A stretch of 58,475 nucleotides of DNA, from contig JABLUY010000226.1 of NCBI GenBank assembly GCA_013306675.1, forward strand, positions 1 through 58,475. Reading direction: 5' to 3'. This stretch comes from Thraustochytrium sp. TN22 (Eukaryota > Sar > Bigyra > Thraustochytrida > Thraustochytriidae). Below the pieces are notes generated by a model, which was not told the DNA's origin, did not search any database, and saw only the letters and a program-made list of their open reading frames with translations. The stretch's first letter is position 1; each line of letters opens with the position of its first letter. This document shows positions 19,213 through 28,139 of the stretch, piece by piece. A program made the translations under genes and the position numbers.

Positions 19213-20763
19213 TTACAGCTCGTCGTGGCTGGGCAGGACGCGTACCACGAGCGAGTCGCTGCTGCCGCAAAAGTGGCGTAGCAGCTCGGTGCGCGCAACC
19301 TCGAAGCCTTCAAGGTCTTCAAGGACCGCATAGGCCTCCGCAGGCAAGTCCAGACGGGGATCGACCAAGAGGTCCGCCGCCGTAGCAGTGGCCGCAGGAA
19401 AGGCGAGCGCAAGCTTGCGGCCAGACGGCTCGAGGCGCAGGCGACAGCGCACTACCGCGTCGGTGGGCGCCACATCGTCGGCGCGGGGCTTGCGCGGCGC
19501 GCTGTCAATGCGCGCGTTCGGCTTGACGGGCGGGCGGTTCTCGACGCGCACGCCAGGCCCGAAGAGCGACAAGGGCAGGCCGCCGGCGCCGCCTGCAGCG
19601 GCGACAGCGGCTGCAGCGGCGGCGGCGGCGTCGGCGTCGGCAGAGGCGGCGACGGCGTCGTTGGACTCTCGGTGCAAGGTGATGACCACGGAGGCGGGCT
19701 CGACCTGGCCCGCGGGGTACGCTTGGCCGTTGCCGTCGACAGGCTCCACCAAGAGGTCCCATGTGGAGGAGGCGCCGGGCGCGGTGGTGGCCTCGACGAG
19801 GCCGGCGACGTGGACGGCGAGCACGCCATCGGCCGGGCAGGCCAGGACGCCGCGGCTGGGCGGCGTGGCCGGAGCGGAAAGCGACGCGAGCGAGACCGCA
19901 ACGCGGCCCGAGGGCGGCACGGACTCGGGCTCGAGCTGGAGGGCGATGGCCGCGGTGCGCGGGCCGACGAGCGCGGCGTCGCCGTCCCGCGGCGAGAGGA
20001 TGCGCAGTGGCGGCGGCGGCGGCGCGGCCGGGAGCGCGACGAAGCGCGCCGAGCAGGGCGGCACGGGCCAGAGGTCCACCTCGGGGAAGTCGCGGTCTAC
20101 GAGGCGCACGCGCACCTCGTGCTCGCCGGCGGCGAGGTTGCGCAGGTAGACGGGCGTCGGCGGCGGGCGGCCCGCGAGGCGGCCGACTTCGCGGCCGTCG
20201 ACCTCCAGGACGAGCAGCACCTCGTCAAAGGGCAGACCGCCGTCGACAGCGCAGAGCGTCGCATGCACGCAGGTGACGCTCACCGGCACACTGGGCCATG
20301 CCTGTTCTCGCGGCTCCACAGTCACGCCGAGCAGCGGCCTCCCAGCGTCCCACGCCTCCAGGCGCGCGTCGATGCTCAGACTCACGCTCGAGCCTGCTCC
20401 CTCGGCGCGCAGCTCCACGCTGCGTCCAGCCGCCTGGCCCACGCGCAGCGCCACGACGGGCGCCCCTTCCGTCCCGTCAGCCTGGTCCAGCTCCAGCCTG
20501 TGAGCCTCGCCCGTGTCTTCGTCCCGCTCCTGCATCGCCGCCACGAGGCGTCCGGCGCCCGCCTCGCCTCTCCGCACGGCCACCACCGGCATCATCCACG
20601 TCTCTCCATCCAGCTCCCGCATCTCCCTCGCCGCGCGCGCGCCCTCCAGCACCCCGAGCCCGAGCCCGAGCCCGAGCCCGAGTCCGAGCCTGAGCGCGGC
20701 CGTGCCGAGCCGCCGCCGCCGTGGCCGTCGCCGCATCTCCTCGTCCCGCCCGGCCGCCGCCAT
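19213..20763 (-). CDS. Secreted or membrane-anchored protein of unknown family
   Basis: A 516-residue protein with a basic start and then a signal-like hydrophobic stretch (ALRLGLGLGLGLGLGVLEGA, residues 23-42). The LG run is encoded by a GAGCCC-type hexamer array at about 20655-20692. The rest alternates beta-type segments such as EVLLVLEVDGREVGRL, VYLRNLAAGEHEVRVRLVDRDF and PLRILSPRDGD, with a LxNLxxGxHxVxVRLVD pattern typical of Ig-like or bacterial-Ig-like sandwich domains. Residues 370-400 are Ala-rich low complexity, and the C-terminal 90 residues are a further ordered region. No catalytic motif is visible. I infer an extracytoplasmic beta-sandwich protein; the family is not identified. 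Start ATG at 20763, with an alternative at Met10. Stop is TAA. Confidence 0.65.
   Translation of the reverse strand: MAAAGRDEEMRRRPRRRRLGTAALRLGLGLGLGLGLGVLEGARAAREMRELDGETWMMPVVAVRRGEAGAGRLVAAMQERDEDTGEAHRLELDQADGTEGAPVVALRVGQAAGRSVELRAEGAGSSVSLSIDARLEAWDAGRPLLGVTVEPREQAWPSVPVSVTCVHATLCAVDGGLPFDEVLLVLEVDGREVGRLAGRPPPTPVYLRNLAAGEHEVRVRLVDRDFPEVDLWPVPPCSARFVALPAAPPPPPLRILSPRDGDAALVGPRTAAIALQLEPESVPPSGRVAVSLASLSAPATPPSRGVLACPADGVLAVHVAGLVEATTAPGASSTWDLLVEPVDGNGQAYPAGQVEPASVVITLHRESNDAVAASADADAAAAAAAAVAAAGGAGGLPLSLFGPGVRVENRPPVKPNARIDSAPRKPRADDVAPTDAVVRCRLRLEPSGRKLALAFPAATATAADLLVDPRLDLPAEAYAVLEDLEGFEVARTELLRHFCGSSDSLVVRVLPSHDEL
20655..20692. repeat. Hexanucleotide (GAGCCC)n array inside a signal peptide
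   Basis: About six copies of a GAGCCC-type hexamer, translated on the minus strand as alternating Leu-Gly in the hydrophobic core of the secreted protein's signal region. Confidence 0.85.
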
Positions 20764-21912
20764 CTCCGCCGCGCTCCCGGCCTTGCCTTGCCTGGCGTGG
20801 CCTCTCGCCTGGCCGCGCCGCGCCGCGCGCGTCCCGTTCTGCCTTCGCGCGCGCCCTCTCCGCGCGCCCGCCTCTGCCGCGCTTCGCGCCTTGCTCGCTG
20901 GCCCAGCTCAGCTCAGCCGGTCATCCTTTTTCAAAAAAGCGCGCCGCCGCCGGCCTGCGCTCCCGCGTGCCCGCCGCCGCGCCCGCGCGCGCAGCCGCCG
21001 CCGCGCCGCGCCGCGCCGCCGCGCGCCGCCGCCGCGCGGCCTCTCCATCGCGCCGCGCGCGTCGCCTCCGCGCGCGCCGGTCTGCCGCCGGGGCTTGTTC
21101 GCCGACCTTGTTCGAACTTGGAAACGAACGCGGCGAAATGGTTTGTGCAAATGACCTCGTGCAAATCAATCACATCGATACATCAACCAACCACGGCAAA
21201 TCCACCATCACGATGATCCACCTCTTCACGGTCACGCTCGCGCTGATCGAGTCCAGGCTCCTTCTTCGGGTTCGAGCCTTTCTCAAGCAAGAGCAAGCAT
21301 GAGCAAGCCGGCGGTCGCCGCGGCGGCGGCGGCGGCGAGCCTGATGACAGTGAGGGGCTGGCTGGAAGGAACCTGGGCACGTGCGAGCGAGCGTGACGCG
21401 AGTCGGGGCGGAGACTCGGAGGCAAGGGGGCGGCAAGGTTGCGCCGGCGGAGCGAAGGTGATGTGCCATGGCCACTGCAGCGTCATGAGGCTGGTCCGAG
21501 TCAAGCGCTGCACTGCACCGCAAAAGGTACTAGGCCTCCTACGGCGTGGCGGTCGGCAGCCAGGCGCAGCCAGCCAGCCAGCCTGAGAGATTCGCGGGCG
21601 TCGGGGCGAGCGTGCCGCTCTGCCAGTGACGCAGCGAGCGGCGCGCGCTGAGAGTCTGTCTTGATCATGGTGGACGTGACATGATGATGGAGGAGCGCAA
21701 AGGAGCTAGCTGACAAAAGGAGCTTGGGTTGTTTGGGTTCTAGCTAAGCTTTGGTTCGCTCTGGACTCGGGCCGCGGCCCCCGTGGTCGCCGCCGCGCGA
21801 CTCCGGCAGAAGTTCGTTCGTCGAGGTCGTGTGTGTCGTCAATGAGGTCAGAGCGAAGAGGCAGGCAGTAAGAGGTCAGGCTTGCAGAGGCTGGGACGCC
21901 GGACGCGGCCGC
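20764..21912. other. Intergenic region between two minus-strand genes
   Basis: The first 350 bp is extremely GC-rich promoter-like sequence upstream of the secreted protein. From about 21110 it is more balanced, with GTGCAAAT repeated at 21135 and 21156. A TCTAGCTA motif lies at 21739. No convincing gene is seen. Confidence 0.5.
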
Positions 21913-23466
21913 TTACGCCCGGACGGGCTCCGACGCGGCCGGGTCCTCGGCGGCGGCGGGGTCCGTCTTGGTGGCGGTGTCGGCGTCGCGAGCGGCCTGG
22001 TCGGCCTGCGCGTCGGCGCGCTCAGCGTTGGCCTCGTGCGCGAGGTTCTCGTCGAGGCCCTTCTTGCCGCAGAGCTTGCCAAAGACCTTGGCGAAGGGCG
22101 ACTGCTTCTTGGCGGGGGCGGCCTTGCTGGACTGGGCCGGCGTGGTGGTGGTGCTGGTGGCGGCGGCGGCCGGCGTCTCGGCGGCGTGCGCCTGCGCAGC
22201 GGCCTCCTCCTCGGCGGCCATCTTGGCCGCCACAGGGTCCTCCTCGGCCTTGGTCTCGGTGTTCTGCTTGATGTCCGAGGTCTCGGCGTCGCCCTCGACG
22301 GCGGCCGGCATCATGGCGGCGGTCACGGCCTCGCCGGCCTCAACGGTGGGCAGCGTGCGGTCCTCCTCCGTGGTGCCCTGCTCGGCCTTGTCGCCGGCAG
22401 GTGCGGCCTCGTCCGCGACGGTCTCCTCGGTGGCGTTGGTGGCGGCGACGGGCGCCTCCTCCTTCTTCTCGGCCTCGCCAGCGGCAAGCTCGTCGACGGG
22501 CGCCGGGGTGGTGGTGGTGGTGGTGGTGTCGACGTCGACGTCGGCGGCGGCGGCAGCGGGCTCCTGCGGGGCCTTGGCCTGCGTGAGCTTCTTCTCGCTG
22601 TGCTTCTTGGTGGAGAACATGCGGGTGAAGAAGTTGCCGGCGGGCGGCGCCTTCTTCTTGGCGGCCGGCTCCTCCTTGGCGGCGGCGGCGGCGGCGGCCT
22701 CGGTGGTCGGCTCGGTGGTGGCCTCGGTGGTCGGCTCGGTGGTGGCCTCGGCCTCGTCCTTGGGCTTGCTGTCCTCCTCGTCCGAGCCGAGGATGGTCTC
22801 CTTGGCGGTCTCCACGAGGCCCGTGGCGGTCTCGACGGCGGTGGCAGCGACGGCCTGGATCATCTCGGTGGCCGAGGGAGCCGCAACCTCGTCGGCGGCC
22901 TTGGCGTCCGCGGTGACCTCGTCGAGAGTCTCGTGAGCGGCCTCCTTGGCGGCCTCCTCGGTGGCCTCCTTGACGATGGCCTCCTTCTCCTGGGCAGTGA
23001 ACTCGACCGGGACCTTGGCCTCAACGTCCTCGACGGCGGCCTCGGCGGCGGCCTTGGCATCGTCCTTGATGGCCTCGGTCAGGGCGGCCTCGGCGCCGTC
23101 CCGGGCCTCGGAGGCGTCCGTGGCAGCCTTGGTGGCCTCGCTCTTGGCCTTGACGGCCTCGGCCTTGCTGGCGGCCGCGGACTTCTTGCTGGCCGACGAG
23201 TTCGGCGAGAAGATGGCCGCGAAGAGGGACTTCTTCTCCTTCTTCTTGGGCGTCGTGGTCTCCTCGGACGCGGCCGGCGCGTCGGTGGCGGCGGCGGGCG
23301 TGGCCGCGGGCGTGGTCGTGGTCGTCTCCGCCTCGGGGGCGGCCGGCTTGTCCTCCGCCTCGACGACGGCGGCGGGCGTCTCCTGCTCCGTCTGCTCGGG
23401 CGCCTGCTCCTGCTTCTGCACCTCGCTCTCCATGGCGGCGGAGCCGGCCTCGTTGGTGAGCGCCAT
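21913..23466 (-). CDS. Ala/Glu-rich disordered protein with three MARCKS-like basic/Phe motifs
   Basis: A 517-residue, strongly biased protein (Ala, Glu, Thr, Lys, Pro) predicted to be mostly disordered, with some helix at 100-190. Three short basic/aromatic islands stand out against the acidic background: 74-95 (KKKEKKSLFAAIFSP...SKKS), 270-293 (KKKAPPAGNFFTRMFSTKK...EKK) and 453-469 (KKQSPFAKVFGKLCGKK). Each has Lys clusters around an F-[AT]-x-[hydrophobic]-F-[SG] core with Ser nearby. That resembles the effector domain of MARCKS proteins, which are also Ala/Glu-rich and bind acidic membranes, calmodulin or actin in a phosphorylation-dependent way. Orthology is not claimed; the likeness is of composition and motif. 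There is no obvious N-myristoylation signal (starts MALTNE). A (CCTCGCTCG)n tract lies about 35 nt upstream of the ATG. Stop is TAA. Confidence 0.7.
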   Translation of the reverse strand: MALTNEAGSAAMESEVQKQEQAPEQTEQETPAAVVEAEDKPAAPEAETTTTTPAATPAAATDAPAASEETTTPKKKEKKSLFAAIFSPNSSASKKSAAASKAEAVKAKSEATKAATDASEARDGAEAALTEAIKDDAKAAAEAAVEDVEAKVPVEFTAQEKEAIVKEATEEAAKEAAHETLDEVTADAKAADEVAAPSATEMIQAVAATAVETATGLVETAKETILGSDEEDSKPKDEAEATTEPTTEATTEPTTEAAAAAAAKEEPAAKKKAPPAGNFFTRMFSTKKHSEKKLTQAKAPQEPAAAAADVDVDTTTTTTTPAPVDELAAGEAEKKEEAPVAATNATEETVADEAAPAGDKAEQGTTEEDRTLPTVEAGEAVTAAMMPAAVEGDAETSDIKQNTETKAEEDPVAAKMAAEEEAAAQAHAAETPAAAATSTTTTPAQSSKAAPAKKQSPFAKVFGKLCGKKGLDENLAHEANAERADAQADQAARDADTATKTDPAAAEDPAASEPVRA

Positions 23467-26312
23467 CCTCGCCTCGCTCCTCGTCTGCGCTTCGGGCGCT
23501 CGCCTCGCTCGCCTCGCTCGCCTCGCTCGCCTCGCTCTCGCTCTCTAGAGACTCGCTCTGTGTTGCGGTTCTGGTCTGGGTCCAGGGCGCGGCGATCAAT
23601 TTCGCTCGCCTGCTCGCTCCGGTTCGGTCTGCTGCCGCGCCGCGCCTCGCCTCGCCTCGCCTCGCCTCGCGAGCGTGGCGTCGCGAGTTCCGCAAGCTGG
23701 CCGGCTCAGCCGGCCGGCTGGCTGGCTAGCGCGCTCGCTGGCAGGCGGCCGGCCGGTCTGCCTGCACGCGCCCGTTTCCAAGGCGAGTCCGAGTCGGGCT
23801 CGTGCTGCTTCAAGTCGCCGCCCCACGCCGGCGCGCGAGACGACCGCAGCCCGCTCGCCGCGCGGCTGCGGCGCCTGGCCGAGCGCGCTCACTCACGCGA
23901 GCTCGCTCACGCGCACGCGAGCGAGCTCGCGCCTCAGCTCGCCTCGCTCACAGCCTCACGCCCGGCGCCGTGGCGCCGGTGGCGGGCAGGCGGGTGCGCG
24001 GGAGGCTAGCCAGCGCGAGCGCGCCGTGGCCGTTCTTCCTGCGCCTCCCGCCGCCTTCCCGCGCTCCCTCGCAGCCGCGCTCGCGAGCCGCGCTCGGCGC
24101 GAAGAAGGCGCCACGCGGCCTCGCTGGCCAGCGCCGCGCAGCGCCGCGGGCTGCGTCGAGCCACGAGACGAGACCAGACGAGACGAGACCAGACGAGACG
24201 AGGCGCGACCTCCGCCGCGGCCGCCAGCTCGGACGCGGCTCCGACTCGACTCGACTCGACTCGACTCGACTCGACTCGACTCGGCTCGGCGAGGCGAGGC
24301 GAGGCGCGACGCGCAGGCCGGCCCTGCCGCTGCCGCGGCGCCTGGAGGCCCGTGCGGTGCGGCGCGTTGGCGCGCAGGGCCGCTCGCAGGCCTCGTCGCC
24401 GGCGGCGGCGGCGGGGCAGGGAGGGAGCTAGTTGCCTGCGCTTGTTGGTTGGTGGCTGCCTCGTTCGTTAGTTAGCTGCGCCTGGCCAGCCTCGTTCGCG
24501 AGCTCGCGGCGCGGCTCGTGATCGAGCGACCGCCCGAGGCCGTCCTCCACCTCCACCAAGCCGTGGCCGCGATCGACCGATCGTGCTCGTGTGAAAGGCG
24601 CGCCAGGCCGCGGGAAACGGGGCGCAACCAGCGCTCGTGGCCACGCCACGCCACGCCACGCCACGCGCGCCACGCGGCGGCCGGCCGCGATCTTCGCGAG
24701 CTGCGCCGCGCCGCCCGCCGCGCTGTCTCCTGCGCCGCAGCGCGCCGCAGCGGCCGCACGTCCCCGTTCTCGTGGCCGGCCGCGCCGCGCCGCCGCGCGC
24801 GGATCGTCGCCGCCGTGTCTCCGTCGCCTCGCGCCGCCTCGCGTCGCCTCGCGTCGCGGCAGGCTGCTGCGGTGCCGGCCGCGCCTCGGAGTCGCGTCAC
24901 GGCCTGGCCGATCACGCCGCGCGCGCGGGCGGCGAGCGCGCCCCGCTCGTCGCGCTCGCCTCGCGCGGTCATCCCAGCCAGGCAGGCGGGCGGGCAGGCT
25001 GCGCGATCTTCCCTCCTCGTCCTTGTGTCATTGTGTCAGGGCAGAGGGCGTCCAGGCGGCCACGCCACGGCTGCGCGCCGCCCTCGGCAGCTCGCGCCGC
25101 GGCACTCCTCTCGACGCGCCGCCGCTGCCTGCTGCCGGCGCCCGCGCGCGCCGCCGCGGCCCGCCGGCCGGCCTCGCGCGCGGCCCGGGTCGCGTCGCGC
25201 GGCGGCCGCGGCTCGCGCTGGCCAGCCGAGGGGACAGCGCGCGGCGCCGCGCCGGGCCGGGCAGTGCCGTGACGAGGAGCAGGAACTCCGCTGCCGGCGG
25301 GGCTTCTGACGCGCCGAAGCCCCGCCGGCGAGGCTCGCGCGGCGCTCGCGAGCGCGCGGAGCGGCCGCCGGCCGGCAGCGAGCGCGGCGGCGCGGCCGGC
25401 GCACGACGGACGCGGCGCGCCGGGCGCGGCCCAGGGGACAGCGCGGCGCCAGCTGAGCCAGCCAGCCAGCGATGACGAGCGCCGAGCGCGCCACGGCGGC
25501 CGGAGACGCAGGCAGCCTGGGTGGACGCGGGGGGCGGGCTCTCGAGCGCGCAGCCTGCGGTGACCGACCGTGGCGTTGATCTCTGGCGGAGACGAGACAG
25601 GAGCGCGGAGGATCGGGAGATCGGGCATCAAGGCGGGAGGAACGAACTCACCGCGCGCTCGGCAGGAGGAGCGCCTCGCTCGTACGATCGCGGGTTCGTG
25701 CGCGCGCTGGCCAGCGGCGCTGACACTGGTGACGGCACGACGGCACGTGAACGGGGCGGCTCTAGCTGTCTAGCTGCCTCGGCGAGGCAGCTGAGGAGAA
25801 GGCAAGCAGCCGCCAAGCTCTGATGGCGAGTGTACAGCGGAAGGGGGCTTCAAGATTCAGGCTCGCACTGCATCATGATCGCAATCTGGCTAGCTCGGTG
25901 ACCGTTGGCCGGCCAGGGAGAACGCAGCGCCGAGCTCGAGTCACGGAGACACAATTGGGCTGGCATCTCGAGCTGGGGCATGTCACATGGGTAGGGCATG
26001 AGGAGTCCTTCGATGTAGCGGCGAGCCAGGTGCCGGTGGGAAAGGCACCCACCCAGCCAAACATGGCGTCGGCGAGGAAACGATTCTTGCGCGAAGTAGG
26101 CCGTGATGCAATCAGAGACAAAACACTACTTACTTCCTCAGTGAGGTAAGCTACGACTAATGTGACAGAAAAGCGCCGAGCTCGAGAAACGATTGGGTAT
26201 CTCGAGCGAAGGCATGTAGGTAAGTGGAGCTCGCGTATGAGGAATTCGCTCGCTCATTGCTCGCTTATCGCTCATGCGCTTATGCGCTCACCGCTCATTC
26301 GCGTGCGTCCAC
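23467..26312. other. 2.8-kb intergenic region rich in simple repeats
   Basis: Includes (CCTCGCTCG)n at about 23500-23540, GACGAGACCAGAC-type repeats at about 24166-24213 and (ACTCG)n at about 24243-24284. The region to about 25560 is extremely GC-rich; its many open frames are Arg/Ala/Pro-rich and overlap on both strands, so I call none. From 25800 composition is milder and contains an imperfect direct duplication (25927 and 26173). No RNA gene recognised. Confidence 0.55.
24243..24284. repeat. (ACTCG)n pentanucleotide microsatellite
   Basis: About eight near-perfect copies of ACTCG, followed directly by GGCGAGGCGAGGC-type sequence. Confidence 0.9.
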
Positions 26313-28139
26313 TTAGACCTGGGCCAAGGCCGAGCTGGAGGTCTGGTCCGCCGGATCCGAAGCAGGCTCAACGCCGCCCTTGGCGACCTCCTCGTTGGCG
26401 TCGCCGAGAGAGGAGCCGGAGCCGGAGGAGGCCGTGGTGCGGGCCTTGTTGTCCTTGGCCTTGCGGCAAAAGAGGCGGCGGAAGAGGCCCTCGCGCGGCT
26501 CCTTTGAGGAGGCCGCGGCCGCGGCCGCAGCCTCCTCAAAGTCCTTGTCGGTGAAGCCAAACCTCTCGACGAGCCACTCGCGGCCGCCGCGGCGCATGTA
26601 CCACCAGACGAAGAGGGCGTTGAGCGCGACGAAGATGACGACGGCGAAGGAGCCGCCGATCTTGCCGGCGCGACTGGACTGGATGCCGATGCTGATGCCC
26701 AGGACGACGCCAGGGTAGACGAAGAAGAGCATGATGATGTAGAGCAGCGGGAAGAGCTTGAAGGTGGCCGCCAGGTCGCCGAGGTCGCGCGCCAGGCGGA
26801 TGGGGATGCGGCGCACGGCCGGCACCGGGAAGAAGAGCGCGGTGCCGAGGACGTTGAAGAGAACGTGCACCATGGCGAGCTGGAAGCCCGTGACGCTGTC
26901 CGAGACGAGCGAGGCCAGCACGCCCGTCACCGTGGTGCCAATGTTGGCGCCCAGCGTGAGCGGCAGCATGCCCTCGACGCTGAGCGCGTCAATGGCGACG
27001 AGCGGCGTGAGCACCGAGGTGGTGATGGAGGAGGACTGCACGAAGATGGTGACGCCGGCGCCAACCAGGATAGCCAGGTAGCCGTTCATGTTGAGCGCCT
27101 TCTTGAGCATGTCCTCGGCCGCGCCAGAGATGGCGATGTTGAGCAGCTTGACCATGCCGAGCAGCGAGAGGATGAGGATCACGAGCGCCATGACGAGCAC
27201 GATGATGCCGGCCTCCTGCTGCAGGCCGTGCTCCTCAAAGATGCCGCCCACGTTGATCTTGTAGTTCTCAAAGTGCTCCACGGCCGCCTCCATCACGGTC
27301 TGGTTCACCGAGACGACGCCGTTCGTGTAGACGCAGTAGTCGAAAACTGCCGAGGCCTCCGGGTCCGCCTCGCCCGTCACCGGGTCGACGCAGAACCCGC
27401 CCGAGGCGTACGGGCTGTCCGTGCAGCGCTCCTGCGTGAACTCGTATGGCTCGCAGTCGCCCGTGAGCGCGGCGTCCGAGCAGAGCACCGACTGGCACAG
27501 CGACAGGCTCGGCCGCCCGATCGCAAAGTCCTTGCTCACGTCGCTGTCCACCTGGATGATCTTCTCCGTGAGCGCCTCCGTGATGACGTCCAGCGGGCCC
27601 TCCCACTTCTCGCCGTCCTGCTGCTGGAAGCCCTCCGCGATCTCGTACGAAATCAGGTAGAGCACGCCGCCTTTGCCGCCGCGCGCCGCGTTCACGATGA
27701 TCTCCAGCGGCAGCCAAAAGAGCACGTTCAGGTAGTTGAACATGTCGTGCACCGTGGCGCCCGCAAACCCGCGCCGGTACTGCTCGCGGTCACCCGCGAA
27801 GCCCATCGACACGAGCGTGTTCGTCACCGAGGTGCCAATGTTGGCGCCCATGATCATCGGGATGCCCTGCTCCACCGGCAGCACGCCGGCACCGGCCGCC
27901 GTCACGATGATGGACGTCGTCGTGGACGACGACTGCATCAGCACGGTCGCCAGGAGGCCCACCATGAGGCCGGCGATCGGGTTGTCCACCGCCGAGAACA
28001 GCGAGCCGGCCGAGTCGCCCGCCACCACCTTGAAGCCATCGCTCAGGAGCGAGAGGCCCACCAGGAAAAAGTACAGAAAGAAGAGCACGCCGCAGACCAG
28101 CGCGAAGCCCTTGACCCACGACTTCCAGTTGCAGTCCAT
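26313..28139 (-). CDS. SLC34-type sodium/phosphate cotransporter
   Basis: Plasma-membrane sodium-coupled phosphate importer. The 608-residue protein shows the inverted duplication of the type II NaPi family, each half carrying a QSSS signature (69-72, QSSSTTTSI; 368-371, QSSSITTSV) followed by a GANIGT loop (98-103 and a second copy after 390). Between the halves is a large hydrophilic loop (about 170-305) with six Cys (215, 220, 229, 239, 250, 269) and an N-glycosylation site (NQT, 279), as expected for the extracellular loop. About eight or more membrane segments are visible. The C-terminal tail is cytosolic, Ala/Lys/Ser-rich, ending ALAQV. No intron. Start ATG at 28139; a (GTGA)n repeat lies about 165 nt upstream. 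Stop is TAA. Phosphate-starvation control is plausible but no site is visible. Confidence 0.92.
   Translation of the reverse strand: MDCNWKSWVKGFALVCGVLFFLYFFLVGLSLLSDGFKVVAGDSAGSLFSAVDNPIAGLMVGLLATVLMQSSSTTTSIIVTAAGAGVLPVEQGIPMIMGANIGTSVTNTLVSMGFAGDREQYRRGFAGATVHDMFNYLNVLFWLPLEIIVNAARGGKGGVLYLISYEIAEGFQQQDGEKWEGPLDVITEALTEKIIQVDSDVSKDFAIGRPSLSLCQSVLCSDAALTGDCEPYEFTQERCTDSPYASGGFCVDPVTGEADPEASAVFDYCVYTNGVVSVNQTVMEAAVEHFENYKINVGGIFEEHGLQQEAGIIVLVMALVILILSLLGMVKLLNIAISGAAEDMLKKALNMNGYLAILVGAGVTIFVQSSSITTSVLTPLVAIDALSVEGMLPLTLGANIGTTVTGVLASLVSDSVTGFQLAMVHVLFNVLGTALFFPVPAVRRIPIRLARDLGDLAATFKLFPLLYIIMLFFVYPGVVLGISIGIQSSRAGKIGGSFAVVIFVALNALFVWWYMRRGGREWLVERFGFTDKDFEEAAAAAAASSKEPREGLFRRLFCRKAKDNKARTTASSGSGSSLGDANEEVAKGGVEPASDPADQTSSSALAQV

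Noticed and set aside
21751-24009. 752-codon plus-strand frame opposite the Ala/Glu-rich protein
   Set aside because: Gly/Leu/Arg low complexity arising from GCC/GGC-biased codons on the opposite strand; no start context or domain.
25823-26149. 108-codon frame in the spacer before the NaPi gene
   Set aside because: It overlaps the direct duplication, has no recognisable motif, and a frame of similar length lies opposite it.
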